A stretch of 64,000 nucleotides of DNA from the NCBI RefSeq assembly GCF_020511155.1, contig NZ_CP041216.1, forward strand, positions 1,240,001 to 1,304,000. The letters run 5' to 3'. Source of the DNA: Shewanella glacialimarina (GTDB taxonomy: Bacteria; Pseudomonadota; Gammaproteobacteria; Enterobacterales; Shewanellaceae). A program made the position numbers and the translations under genes. This document shows, one piece after another, positions 55,508-64,000 of this stretch (positions are counted from its first letter, which is position 1; every line of letters begins with the position of its first letter). The notes beneath the pieces were generated by a model. That model had not been told where the DNA came from, did not search any database, and saw nothing but the letters and a program-made list of their open reading frames with translations.

Positions 55508-56215
55508 TTAGATAAACGTTTGCTCAATTTCGCGTTTAATGTAATTTAGATCAGATTGCTGTTCACCGACAAGTAGCATATAGGTTCCGGCAAATTTGAA
55601 TCCTTGTCCTTTGTATTTTGCATCGGCAAAGGCCTCATCTAGGGTTAATCTATTCTCTGCTGGCACAATAAATAAGGTTACTTTGTGACCATTTTCATCT
55701 TGCATAACCAAATGCAAAGATTTAACCCCTTGAAAATCGCAGTAGGCAGTATAGAAGACTCTTCCTGGCTGCTGAATAAATTTAGACTGTTGTAGGCCTG
55801 ATAGACTGGCTAACTTGAAGTTTACGTCATTAAAACCGATGTTTTGTTCCATCTGTAGCGCTTTGGTTTCATGGTAAACATGGGCTAAAGCATTTTCAGA
55901 TAAATCAATTGGGGTAAAACGTAGCATACTGAAGCTAACCCCAACAACAAACGCAATAGACGCCGCCATCGCCATTAAATAGCGAGTACGTTTTTGGGTT
56001 TGATGATGTTGGTTTAGCTGTTGACGCAGTATTAACTTGTCCGCTAGGTCATCAGGTACCGGAATATTAAGCGCTTGTGTTAGTCGATCATCAAGTGCTT
56101 GTAAATCTTTAACCAATTTCGCATCAGCTGAGTTATTTGCGATATGCTGCAAAAAGTCATCTGACTGAGTATTGGGATCGCCATAAGCTTGGCGACGAAA
56201 TTGTAGATCATCCAT
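55508..56215 (-). CDS. DUF3379-type probable anti-sigma factor
   Basis: A 235-residue protein with a cytosolic N-terminal part (about 1-75), one membrane helix (about 80-100, YLMAMAASIAFVVGVSFSM) and a periplasmic domain (about 105-235). The layout, and an 8-nt overlap with an ECF sigma factor gene, fit a membrane-bound anti-sigma factor; the sequence resembles the DUF3379 family seen next to sigma factors in Shewanella and Vibrio. No zinc-binding HxxxCxxC motif was found, so it is not a ZAS-type protein. The inducing signal is unknown. Confidence 0.8.
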   Translation of the reverse strand: MDDLQFRRQAYGDPNTQSDDFLQHIANNSADAKLVKDLQALDDRLTQALNIPVPDDLADKLILRQQLNQHHQTQKRTRYLMAMAASIAFVVGVSFSMLRFTPIDLSENALAHVYHETKALQMEQNIGFNDVNFKLASLSGLQQSKFIQQPGRVFYTAYCDFQGVKSLHLVMQDENGHKVTLFIVPAENRLTLDEAFADAKYKGQGFKFAGTYMLLVGEQQSDLNYIKREIEQTFI

Positions 56216-56771
56216 TTGATTGACCTCTTACTTCTGGGCTGTCTAATGCATCTTTTAATTGGTTTCTGGCACGAAATAATCGTGTCATTACCGTGTTGCG
56301 ATTTAATTCAAGCATCTCGGCGATTTCATCTCCGCTAAATCCACCAATGAGCTGTAATAACAAAGGTTCACGATATTCTAAATCAAGTTTGCCGATTTGC
56401 CTGCGTAGCCAATATTGCTCGGTTTCATCTTCAGTGCTACTAGAGATAACATCTTCAAGTAGCTCTTGTTCTACATCACTGTAATCAAACTGCTTACGCT
56501 CAAAACGTCGGGCATTTTCCCTACGTAAAATAGTGATAAGCCAGGCTTTTGCGGCTTTATCATCTTTTAAAGAATCTAACGCACGCCATGCCCTTAAAAA
56601 GGTTTCTTGAGTGATATCTTCAGCCACATGTTTATTACCGCATAACCAATAGGCATAACGGAAAATGTCGGTATGAAGTGCCCTGACAAGGCTATCGTAA
56701 CGTCTTTGTTTATTTACCATGTCAGATAAGACCGTAGGGTCGGACTTTTTCTTTCGCAGAATTTCAAACAT
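56208..56771 (-). CDS. ECF-type RNA polymerase sigma factor
   Basis: A 187-residue sigma-70 family ECF factor. Region 2 is at about 28-95 (DIFRYAYWLCGNKHVAEDITQ, then FLRAWRALDSL) and region 4 at about 128-180 (EPLLLQLIGGFSGDEIAEML, then NTVMTRLFRARNQLK with its recognition helix). It starts an operon with the downstream membrane regulator, whose start it overlaps. The regulon cannot be told from sequence. An alternative in-frame start at Met18 exists. Confidence 0.92.
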   Translation of the reverse strand: MFEILRKKKSDPTVLSDMVNKQRRYDSLVRALHTDIFRYAYWLCGNKHVAEDITQETFLRAWRALDSLKDDKAAKAWLITILRRENARRFERKQFDYSDVEQELLEDVISSSTEDETEQYWLRRQIGKLDLEYREPLLLQLIGGFSGDEIAEMLELNRNTVMTRLFRARNQLKDALDSPEVRGQSNG

Positions 56772-56929
56772 TTTTATATTTTTCTCATAATAATTACACT
56801 TAGCTTACTAGGTCAGCGCAAGAGTGCAACGACTATTGTGGAGGTTATTTTATTACTGGTCTTCATTATTATCAGTGACAGATCACTAGTGGCAATTATT
56901 ATAAGTCGCTACAAAGTGCCAAATAACAT

Positions 56930-56959
56930 CTCCCTTTTATGCTATTTCATAAAAGGGAG
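56930..56959 (-). terminator. Hairpin after batD
   Basis: CTCCCTTTTATG (56930-56941) and CATAAAAGGGAG (56948-56959) form a 12-bp stem with a 6-nt loop right after the Bat operon. The following T-run on the minus strand is weak (ATGTTATTT), so termination may be partial. Confidence 0.7.
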
Positions 56960-56979
56960 GACAACCCATTTGATAGGCC

Positions 56980-58605
56980 TTAAGGATTCAGTTTAGCTAT
57001 GATTGAATCAGTCTGTTTATTGCTATTAGGTTGATATGATTGGATTGCATCAATAAGCTGTTTTTTATTCACAGGGGTTGTATGTTGGCTGTAGCGGCCG
57101 GATTGCAAAACGCTAATTGCTTGTGAAAGTAATGTTGAAAGCTGACTAATTTCCGCCAAAGTGACTTTACGCTTCAATATCGCTGAAAAATACTGTTGCA
57201 GCGTGCCTATCACATCGCTGACATTATTACGATCGCAGGCATCCACTATGGCTGCTAAGTTAGCCATATTCGTTGTCGGACGTGCGGTGATTGTTGTGTC
57301 ACCAGCCTGATTTTGATGACTTCGGCCTGCGGCTTTTCGCCATAACACTAAAGTGATTAACCATAGTGCTGCAAATAATCCGGTCAACCATGGCCAGTAA
57401 TCCGCGCTATTGTTAGATTGAGCTTGGGGCGTAATCAGTAGTGCATTATCGGCCATTTGCCCTGCGATAACGGTAATGGTTTTGGCAGGTAAAATGGCAT
57501 ATTCCTGCTGCTTTAATTGAATATTCCACCAAGGTACTTTTATTTCTGGCAGGGTATAAGTGCCCGGTTTAGTAGGTACCATAGCGGCAGTTAAGCTGTA
57601 TTGCGAAATCACTTGTCCATCACGAATACCCGTTTGGCGTAACGGCTTCTCAGGATAAATCTTCATTCCTTCTGTCGCAGGCATTGCCAGCTCGGGGAGG
57701 CTATGTTCATCAACATTAATGGCAATTAAGCTGATGGTTCGAGTAATGGGGCTGCCTGCTTCAAAGGTGGTTTTATCATCGGGCCATACTTCGCGTAAGG
57801 ACACTAAATCACTCACTAACCACTCACCTTGATAACTCGGTGGGTAGCTATTTATTTGAATCACTTTCCGCTCGGCTTCAGTTTGCATCGGAATGCTTTC
57901 ATTAAAACCAAACATGCCGCCACGGTTTTGTGTTTCAATTAATACATCACCAGAAAAAGTTGCACCGTTAATAATAATTTCACCAGGTAAGCCTGCAACA
58001 ATACCGTAGTTGCGCTCAATCACTCTAAAGCGGCGACCATTGACGATTTCAGTGCTGTCGGTATCTTCACCAATTTGTTTTATTTGTGCACCTTGGACGA
58101 CAGGGGCACCCAGTACACCGCGTTGCAATTCTACGGCTAAATAGAGTTTTACCTTGTAGTTAATTAACTGACCAACGTAGGCTTCATCAACATTAGTGCT
58201 GACTTCAATATACAAATTTTGAGATTCTTGAGGCTGACTTCCTGCTGGGTTAACCTGCAGGGTAATTGGCGATGAACTTACTCCGCCGATAGTGAACGCT
58301 GGAATAGTCACCTTACCGGTATATTTAGGTGATAACAGCACTTGCCATCGAGTTTCTTTGGTAGTGCTGAAGTTTATCATTTGAGTACTTCTGCCCACAC
58401 TTGTGCGACCAACAATAAAGTTATCCAGTAATGAAGATGTATCTAATGCGCCGGCATTGAGATCGTCATCGGCGCTGATGTTCAACACAAAGTATTCACC
58501 TTCACTCACCGGATTTTTGTCGATACTGGCTTCTACTTGAGTGAGCGCCATAACCGAAGGGGCCAAAACAATAAGTATTAGGCTTAATAAAATTCGAATT
58601 ACCAC
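56980..58605 (-). CDS. batD: BatD-family protein
   Basis: A 541-residue protein with a signal peptide (1-20, VMA), a large periplasmic region with beta-sandwich repeats (VEASIDKNPVSEGEYFVL opens the first), a membrane helix (about 395-415) and a cytosolic tail (about 430-541). This is the usual BatD (oxygen tolerance) layout. It overlaps the BatB-like gene by 7 nt and is last in the MoxR-DUF58-BatA-BatB-BatD operon. The system is thought to act at the cell envelope with the MoxR ATPase; the exact job is unknown. Confidence 0.9.
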   Translation of the reverse strand: MVIRILLSLILIVLAPSVMALTQVEASIDKNPVSEGEYFVLNISADDDLNAGALDTSSLLDNFIVGRTSVGRSTQMINFSTTKETRWQVLLSPKYTGKVTIPAFTIGGVSSSPITLQVNPAGSQPQESQNLYIEVSTNVDEAYVGQLINYKVKLYLAVELQRGVLGAPVVQGAQIKQIGEDTDSTEIVNGRRFRVIERNYGIVAGLPGEIIINGATFSGDVLIETQNRGGMFGFNESIPMQTEAERKVIQINSYPPSYQGEWLVSDLVSLREVWPDDKTTFEAGSPITRTISLIAINVDEHSLPELAMPATEGMKIYPEKPLRQTGIRDGQVISQYSLTAAMVPTKPGTYTLPEIKVPWWNIQLKQQEYAILPAKTITVIAGQMADNALLITPQAQSNNSADYWPWLTGLFAALWLITLVLWRKAAGRSHQNQAGDTTITARPTTNMANLAAIVDACDRNNVSDVIGTLQQYFSAILKRKVTLAEISQLSTLLSQAISVLQSGRYSQHTTPVNKKQLIDAIQSYQPNSNKQTDSIIAKLNP

Positions 58606-60764
58606 TGTTCTTTTTCCTTGACCTGTTGACGACGTTTTTGATATTCCAATTGCATTTTATTGCGGATCAATACTTGTGGATCCTCATTTATTGCTCTTAA
58701 TGCTCTTTCCATATCTTCTGGCAATGGTTGTTGGCCTATCGTTGTTGGGCTAATAACCTGATTTATAGGCTTGCCATCCTCATCTAATGTTTCTTCTAAA
58801 GGTGTTGCTGAAGCCGTTGGCTTATTTGATTGCTCAGCATTTTTAGCATCCGAACTTTTAGCATCCGAACTTTTAGCATCCGAACTTTTAGCATCCGTAC
58901 TTTGCTCAGTATCGGCTTGCATACTGGCTTCATTACTTGGTGCAGGTTCATCTTTTGCGGTTGAGTTTTCTGAAGAGCCTGATTTAGACTGAGCGTTATC
59001 GGCATTTTCTTCTGCTTGATCATTAGGCTTATCATTGGGTTGACTGCCAGATGATTGTTGCTGGTTTTTGTCTTGGCTATCTTCAGACTGTTGTTCGTCA
59101 GGTGTTTCATTACTTTTAGATTGTTTATCCTGCTCAGCATTCTCAGACTGCTTGCCCTGTTGGTCCTGGTTAGACTGATCAGAGTTTGAGCTAGAATTTT
59201 GAGAGTCTTGTTGCTGATCATTTGGTTGACTGCTGTTTTGCTGGTCCTGATTTTGTTGCTGATTTTGTTGACTGTTCTGCTGGCTATTTTGATCATTTTG
59301 TTGTTGATCTTTATCCTGTAAGTCATTTTTCTGCTCACCATTTTGATCGCTATCTTGTTCATTGACCTGCGATTGTTGCTGTTTAAGCAATTCTTGTGCT
59401 ACCGGTAGATTTTCTGCTACCTCAGTAAAATCAGGTTGTAACGTTAAAGCTTGCTCATAGCGTTTAATCGCTTCAGGAAAATTGCCTAACTGCATCAAAC
59501 TATTGGCTTGGTTATATAAGCCTTCGGCGCTGTTATCTTGTTCAAAAAGTTCAAGTGCTTGTTGGTAGTTCCCGGCTTTATAATGGGCGCTAGCCTGCCA
59601 ATTCGGTTGACTGAAATTTGCCGCCGCTTTGGCATACTCTTCTTTATCAAAAGCCTGCTGGGCTTGTTGATCTGCTGTCAGCCATAAATTGTCCCAAACA
59701 TTTGCCTGTACAGGCTTGCTATAGCCTGTACTGAAGGCTAACAAACCCATTAGTCCAGCTAAAGGTAGCCAGGCAGTAGGTAACATAAGGTTAGCTAGCA
59801 CACCGTGTTTAAAGCTTAATAACATAGGTAACAGTAATAATAGTGCTAAATAGGGGCCTAAATCTTGCCATGATTCACCTTCAAGTTCAGTGGCTTTTGC
59901 TTGGCCATCTTCAGCAAGCCATTGAATGAGTTGTTTGATATCGCTGCCATCTGACTGCGCTGCAATTAACACTCCTGAACCTTTTTTAGCCAGTTTTTGC
60001 AGCAAGTTAATATCAGTTTTAGCGACCACCACTTCATTGCTGCTATCGCGCATTAATTGGCCATCAGAGAGCTTTATAGGGGCACCGGTTTTACTGCCAA
60101 AGGCTAATATTGATAAACGGTAGCGGCTATTTTTTAATTCATCATATACCTGGTTAAATTGCTGATCTGAAACCCCATCTGTCATTAGAATAATATCACC
60201 AGTAACATGGCCTCCTTGGGCTAAAAGCTGCTGTGCTAATGTGATGGCTGAGGATAAATTAGAGCCTCTTACAGGCATAATATCCGGTGATAATGTGGGC
60301 AAAAGGTTAAGCAAAGTGCCATTGTCACGGGTCAAAGGGCTAATGGTAAAAGCATCACCGGCGTAGGCAATTAAGCCCGTTTCACCTTCTTTTATTTCAG
60401 ACAGTAAATCCGTCGCGCGAAAGCGAGCGTGGGATAATCTATTTGGGGTTAGATCGGTCGCGTACATGGAGTAAGACATGTCCATAATCAACACTCGACC
60501 TTGATCCGTCGCAAATACAGGTAAATTTTGTTTGCTGATAGCAGGACCTGCTAATGCTAATACTGCAACAATCCAACAAAATGCCAGTAACCCCTTAGGC
60601 TTATTGCTTTGCTCGGCACTGTCGCTGATTAGCATGCGGGTTAGATGCGGCGCAATATACGCTTTCCAAGCAGATTGTTGCTGATGACGACGCCAAAATA
60701 GCAAGCTTAATAAAATAAGCGGCACTAAACCTAATAGCCACTCTGGGCGGATAAAGTGGATCAT
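58599..60764 (-). CDS. batB: BatB-like VWA-TPR protein with long disordered tail
   Basis: A 721-residue inner-membrane protein. Two N-terminal helices (about 8-23 and 57-74) are followed by a von Willebrand A domain with the metal site DMSYSM (95-100) and MTDGVSD. Two helices (about 305-345) precede a TPR region (about 360-455: SAHYKAGNYQQALELFEQ, EGLYNQANSLMQLGNFPEAI). Residues about 465-665 are an extreme Gln/Asn/Ser/Asp-rich segment with four KSSDA-type repeats. The C-terminal 55 residues are conserved (LPEDMERALRAINEDPQVLIRNK). It combines BatB and BatC-like parts in one chain. Confidence 0.9.
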   Translation of the reverse strand: MIHFIRPEWLLGLVPLILLSLLFWRRHQQQSAWKAYIAPHLTRMLISDSAEQSNKPKGLLAFCWIVAVLALAGPAISKQNLPVFATDQGRVLIMDMSYSMYATDLTPNRLSHARFRATDLLSEIKEGETGLIAYAGDAFTISPLTRDNGTLLNLLPTLSPDIMPVRGSNLSSAITLAQQLLAQGGHVTGDIILMTDGVSDQQFNQVYDELKNSRYRLSILAFGSKTGAPIKLSDGQLMRDSSNEVVVAKTDINLLQKLAKKGSGVLIAAQSDGSDIKQLIQWLAEDGQAKATELEGESWQDLGPYLALLLLLPMLLSFKHGVLANLMLPTAWLPLAGLMGLLAFSTGYSKPVQANVWDNLWLTADQQAQQAFDKEEYAKAAANFSQPNWQASAHYKAGNYQQALELFEQDNSAEGLYNQANSLMQLGNFPEAIKRYEQALTLQPDFTEVAENLPVAQELLKQQQSQVNEQDSDQNGEQKNDLQDKDQQQNDQNSQQNSQQNQQQNQDQQNSSQPNDQQQDSQNSSSNSDQSNQDQQGKQSENAEQDKQSKSNETPDEQQSEDSQDKNQQQSSGSQPNDKPNDQAEENADNAQSKSGSSENSTAKDEPAPSNEASMQADTEQSTDAKSSDAKSSDAKSSDAKNAEQSNKPTASATPLEETLDEDGKPINQVISPTTIGQQPLPEDMERALRAINEDPQVLIRNKMQLEYQKRRQQVKEKEQW
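58846..58902 (-). repeat. 15-bp in-frame tandem repeat inside batB
   Basis: Three perfect 15-bp units (GCATCCGAACTTTTA on the plus strand, at 58846, 58861 and 58876) and a partial fourth (58891-58902). They encode repeats of KSSDA in the disordered tail. The 15-bp unit keeps the frame, so copy number can change without breaking the protein. Confidence 0.95.
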
Positions 60765-61765
60765 TCTATTTTGCCCCCACGCTTAAATGAAGGTAATACC
60801 AGACCAGTTTGAAAGTGTTGCTGGGCACTAATTAAGATACTGAGCAATAGAGACATTAATAAAGGCCAATAGAATAATTCTTTCTTCGGGCGATAACTTA
60901 ATTGATCGCGGCTAACCGGCTCTAATGTATCTATGGTCTGATAAATTTTTGCCAGATCTTCACTGTTTCTAGCGCGAAAATACTGCCCATTGGTCATATC
61001 GGCTAGCTTTTGTAACTGAGTTTCGTCTAAATCCATTGATGGGTTAATGCGCTCTTTACCAAAAATAGTACGGCGCTCAAGTAACTCGGCGCCAACACCT
61101 ACGGTATAAATAGTAATGTTTCTTTTTGCAGCTATTTCTGCTGCCATTTCGGGCTCAATATTGCCAGCATTGTTTGAACCGTCAGTTAACAACACCAGCA
61201 CCCGATTACTTTCATCAACCATTTCAAATCGTTTTACCGCTAATGCGATGGCTTCGCCAATAGCCGTTTGTTTGCCGACTAAACCAATTTGTGCATCGGT
61301 TAAAAACTTTGCCACCGAGCGTCTATCTTGGGTCAGTGGCGCTTGTAAATAAGCGTGATCAGCAAATAATATTAATCCGAGGCGATCGCCTTTGCGACGT
61401 TCAATAAAGTCGGCTAACACATGCTGAATTAAGGTGAAACGGTCGACGATTTTGCCATCAATCACCATGTCTTCAATTTGCATGCTGCCTGATAAATCAA
61501 CAGCCATCATTAAATCACGACCTTTGGACGGTAACTCAATCGGCTCGCCCAGCCATTGGGGCCTTGCTACTGCACACAATAAACATACCCACATTAGCCA
61601 ATATAATTTGCGTGAGCGTTTTACCGTTTGTTGGCTTTGGTTTTTGATGGCGTGACCGACACCGGGAAGTTGCAGGTGTCCACCTTGGTCGACGATTTTT
61701 GTTTGTCTAAAAAATAACGGCAATGGCAATAAAATAAACACCAAAGGCCAAGTGGCACTTAACAT
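60761..61765 (-). CDS. batA: BatA-like VWA-domain membrane protein
   Basis: A 334-residue protein with N-terminal helices, a von Willebrand A domain with the MIDAS motif DLSGSM (90-95) and VLLTDGSNNAGN, and a C-terminal helix (about 304-322). It overlaps the batB gene by 4 nt. BatA and BatB are thought to be partners of the MoxR AAA+ ATPase encoded at the start of the operon. The central VWA fold is intact, including the Thr/Asp metal ligands. Confidence 0.92.
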   Translation of the reverse strand: MLSATWPLVFILLPLPLFFRQTKIVDQGGHLQLPGVGHAIKNQSQQTVKRSRKLYWLMWVCLLCAVARPQWLGEPIELPSKGRDLMMAVDLSGSMQIEDMVIDGKIVDRFTLIQHVLADFIERRKGDRLGLILFADHAYLQAPLTQDRRSVAKFLTDAQIGLVGKQTAIGEAIALAVKRFEMVDESNRVLVLLTDGSNNAGNIEPEMAAEIAAKRNITIYTVGVGAELLERRTIFGKERINPSMDLDETQLQKLADMTNGQYFRARNSEDLAKIYQTIDTLEPVSRDQLSYRPKKELFYWPLLMSLLLSILISAQQHFQTGLVLPSFKRGGKIE

Positions 61766-62334
61766 GCAGCCTCCTGCTTATGCTGTTTATCAGTATCTTC
61801 AATGCTGATAGGCTCAAAGGGATGTTTATTGGCTAGCCACAGACTCGCCAGCATTAATAACTGCTGATTATCTTCAAGTGTGAGCCCTTTAGCCTGGTGG
61901 CGTTTGACTAATAACGTACCTATAAGATGCTGTTTGGTTTTTGGTAAACGTTGATCTAGCCAACTAAACCACGGTTGACCATTTAAATGTGCCAGTGATT
62001 GCCTTGGCAAATAGGTCATTGCGGTTCGTTTTAGTAAGCTATTAACCTCTGAAGCAAAGTTATCTGCTGTACTGTCCATTGATTGTAATATTTTCAGCGC
62101 GGTTTTTCGGGGCGCGTGATAACGACGTTGCTTGAGAATTTTACCAATCATCCAGCTCAGTATTAGGATAGATAGCACAAGTAATAGCCAATAGCCTGGT
62201 GCGATTGGCATAGATGAAACCATGTTAGGCAATAAAATGTCATGCATTTGAGCTAAAGGCGAAACACCTTGGTTGGCCACCGCGGCAGGTGCGGCTGCCG
62301 ACGCTATGATTGAGTTAATTAAAATAGGTAACAT
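61759..62334 (-). CDS. DUF4381 membrane protein
   Basis: A 191-residue protein with an N-terminal hydrophobic segment (about 1-18), the short DUF4381 core (LAQMHDILLPNMVSSMPIAPGYW), a strong membrane helix (about 47-66) and a cytosolic domain containing RQSLAHLNGQPWFSWLDQRL. It is found regularly between the DUF58 and batA genes of such operons; function unknown. It overlaps batA by 7 nt. Confidence 0.88.
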   Translation of the reverse strand: MLPILINSIIASAAAPAAVANQGVSPLAQMHDILLPNMVSSMPIAPGYWLLLVLSILILSWMIGKILKQRRYHAPRKTALKILQSMDSTADNFASEVNSLLKRTAMTYLPRQSLAHLNGQPWFSWLDQRLPKTKQHLIGTLLVKRHQAKGLTLEDNQQLLMLASLWLANKHPFEPISIEDTDKQHKQEAAC

Positions 62335-63270
62335 TTAGCGTAATAATTCCAATTGTTCACTCAGTGGTTTACCTGCATCGATAAACTTAGGTTGTACATT
62401 AAGTTGCTTCATTAATTGCACAAAGCCTTGTTGGGCAACTTGCTGCTCTACTAACCATTTTTGATAGCTGTCGCGGGTTAATGTTAATTGCTGCTTGCCA
62501 TCACGTACCGGAAAAGCAAACTGCTTAGGCAAATTCAGTGTCCCCTGGCGAAGCGGATCTGTTATTACAAATGCACCGATATCACAGTGACGTTTTAGCT
62601 GTGTTAGCGGCGCAAGGCATTGCGGACTGAAATGGTGACCATCGGTAATGATCCATACTAAAGAGCCCGGTTTTGCTATCCGCTGTAATCGCTGGCAAGC
62701 TTTGAACATATGTTCGGGGTCTTGCGGCAAATTATCAAATTGATTGAGCTGTTTTTGATGCACATCAATTAAACCTGATGACAGTTGTAACATGCCTTGT
62801 CTACGGCTACGGGGCTTGAGCTCTAAATGGGTTGTTTCACTGGCAATTAATGCACCGAGTTTATCACCATGCTTTACCGCACTCCATGCTATGGTTGTGG
62901 CCACGTGGGCAGCCTGAACCGCTTGTAATAATAATTGTGAACCAAAATATAAACTGTGGCTTAAATCGACTAGTAATAGGATAGGGCGTTCGCGTTCTTC
63001 AATAAACAATTTGGTGTGAGCCACGCCAGTACGCGCGGTAACTCGCCAGTCAATAGAGCGCACATCATCACCATTTTGATAATGACGTACCTCAGCAAAC
63101 TCCATACCGCGGCCCTTGACTAAACTTGCCCTATGACCAGCCATAGCCGCTTTTGTGCGTGTTTTACGGTCAGCTACAACATGCGACAAGCTTTGGCAGG
63201 CAATTAACTCCTGCTCGTTCAAGTTTATGCCATCACTAAATAACGGCAGTGATAATTCTGCTGTGCTCAT
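62335..63270 (-). CDS. DUF58 domain protein
   Basis: A 311-residue cytosolic protein of the DUF58 family, which has a VWA-like fold. The hallmark is HYQNGDDVRSIDWRVTARTG (about 63-82), followed by FIEERERPILLLVDLSHSLYFG, in which the DLSHS segment corresponds to the MIDAS site. It abuts moxR and DUF4381 closely and is expected to act with MoxR. Full length for the family. Confidence 0.93.
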   Translation of the reverse strand: MSTAELSLPLFSDGINLNEQELIACQSLSHVVADRKTRTKAAMAGHRASLVKGRGMEFAEVRHYQNGDDVRSIDWRVTARTGVAHTKLFIEERERPILLLVDLSHSLYFGSQLLLQAVQAAHVATTIAWSAVKHGDKLGALIASETTHLELKPRSRRQGMLQLSSGLIDVHQKQLNQFDNLPQDPEHMFKACQRLQRIAKPGSLVWIITDGHHFSPQCLAPLTQLKRHCDIGAFVITDPLRQGTLNLPKQFAFPVRDGKQQLTLTRDSYQKWLVEQQVAQQGFVQLMKQLNVQPKFIDAGKPLSEQLELLR

Positions 63271-63273
63271 TGC

Positions 63274-63999
63274 TTAAGGTACTGCTACTTGAGACAAAAT
63301 GGTGTCAATAACGCGATCTGCTGTTATGCCTTCGGCTTGCGCTTGATAGCTTAACAATAGACGGTGACGTAGCACATTAGGCGCGACGGCTTGAATATCT
63401 TCTGGTGATACATAATCACGGCCATAAAGCCAAGCTCTTGCACGGGCGCAGCGTTCTAATGAAATAGTGGCACGTGGACTAACGCCATACTCTAACCATT
63501 TAGCCAATTCAGGGCTGTATCGTTCAGGCTGACGGGTTGCCATAACGATTTCAACAATGTATTGCTCAAGGGGGTCAGCAAGGTAAATTTCTAGTGCTTG
63601 ATCCCGTGCGGCAAATACATCGGCCTGCGCAACAGGCTCAGTTGTCGGCAGTTGATGACTAATCGCTTCTTTACGTGACTGACGTAAAATAAGGCACTCA
63701 GTTTCTGCATTTGGGTAATCCAGATTAATGTGCATTAAGAAACGATCTAACTGAGCTTCGGGTAATGGATAAGTCCCTTCATTTTCTAACGGGTTTTGGG
63801 TTGCCATCACTAAAAACAGTTTTGGTAAAGGGTAACTGGTTTTACCTACCGTGACTTGACCTTCTGCCATGGCTTCTAATAAGGCTGATTGCACCTTAGC
63901 CGGGGCGCGATTTATTTCATCAGCTAGAATCAAGTTATGAAAAATAGGACCTGCTTCAAATTCAAATGTGCCAGTTTGCTGGCGATAAATGTCAGTACC
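63274..63999 (-). CDS. MoxR-family AAA+ ATPase, C-terminal part (runs off window)
   Basis: The reading frame is open to the end of the window, so only the last 241 codons are seen. The visible protein begins GTDIYRQQTGTFEFEAGPIF, then HNLILADEINRAP (Walker B, ADE), VMATQNPLENEGTYPLPEAQLDRF (sensor 1 and arginine finger region) and SPRATISLERCARARAWL (sensor 2 area). The Walker A part lies outside. MoxR acts as a chaperone for VWA-domain partners, here BatA/BatB and DUF58. A TTG at 63933 is internal and not a start. It is the first visible gene of the Bat operon. Confidence 0.95.
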   Translation of the reverse strand, partial: GTDIYRQQTGTFEFEAGPIFHNLILADEINRAPAKVQSALLEAMAEGQVTVGKTSYPLPKLFLVMATQNPLENEGTYPLPEAQLDRFLMHINLDYPNAETECLILRQSRKEAISHQLPTTEPVAQADVFAARDQALEIYLADPLEQYIVEIVMATRQPERYSPELAKWLEYGVSPRATISLERCARARAWLYGRDYVSPEDIQAVAPNVLRHRLLLSYQAQAEGITADRVIDTILSQVAVP

Positions 64000-64000
64000 G

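Noticed and set aside
58796..59362. 188-codon minus-strand ORF overlapping batB
   Set aside because: A frame-shifted shadow of the low-complexity batB tail; its Lys/Asn/Met-rich composition reflects the repeat codons.

Overview
The window looks like chromosome of a moderately AT-rich gammaproteobacterium, most likely Shewanella or a close relative. The clues are the acpH-queA-tgt-yajC-secDF neighbourhood, an sstT/cheV block, a FadL/PutP block, an ECF sigma factor paired with a DUF3379-type regulator, and the protein sequences themselves. The assignment rests on family recognition; no database search was possible.

Region 1 (1-14.4 kb, + strand) is a surface polysaccharide (O-antigen-type, Wzx/Wzy) locus: a split Alg14/Alg13-type glycosyltransferase pair, Wzz, a Wzy-like polymerase, a complete WbpA-B-D-E-I set for UDP-2,3-diacetamido-2,3-dideoxy-mannuronic acid (UDP-ManNAc3NAcA), a Wzx flippase, a hexapeptide acyltransferase, two GT4-like transferases, a WecG/TagA (GT26) transferase and WecA. 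A coherent reading is that WecA makes GlcNAc-PP-undecaprenol, the GT26 enzyme adds the mannuronic acid derivative, the other transferases finish the repeat unit, and Wzx, Wzy and Wzz export and polymerise it. The locus ends at a near-ideal intrinsic terminator.

Region 2 (14.5-26.7 kb) holds a beta-CASP metallo-hydrolase, rmlBADC (dTDP-L-rhamnose), an ABC exporter, and a DNA-alkylation repair pair (Ada-AlkA fusion plus Ogt). Its most unusual content is three arrays of one composite palindromic repeat (about 16.0-16.6, 20.3-21.2 and 26.0-26.6 kb), with 11 copies of one 33-bp palindrome, all in the same orientation. Two arrays bracket rmlBADC exactly. A small GIY-YIG nuclease gene beside the second array carries an in-frame stop at codon 3.

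Region 3 (26.7-43.5 kb) is mostly conserved chromosome: DEAD-box helicase, a tyrosine phosphatase-like protein, CheV, SstT, an RluA-type pseudouridine synthase, an ScsD-like thioredoxin, AcpH, QueA, Tgt, YajC-SecD-SecF, a rhodanese, a precorrin-2 dehydrogenase with what looks like a decayed methyltransferase tail, YaeQ and a CBS protein.

Region 4 (43.5-64 kb, mostly - strand) has a secreted subtilase with PPC and P domains, a GNAT enzyme, an RND efflux operon that also carries a DUF2892 membrane protein and a periplasmic rhodanese, FadL, PutP, the ECF sigma/regulator pair, and a Bat operon (MoxR-DUF58-DUF4381-BatA-BatB/TPR-BatD) that runs off the end of the window. No tRNA, rRNA, CRISPR array or intact transposase was seen.
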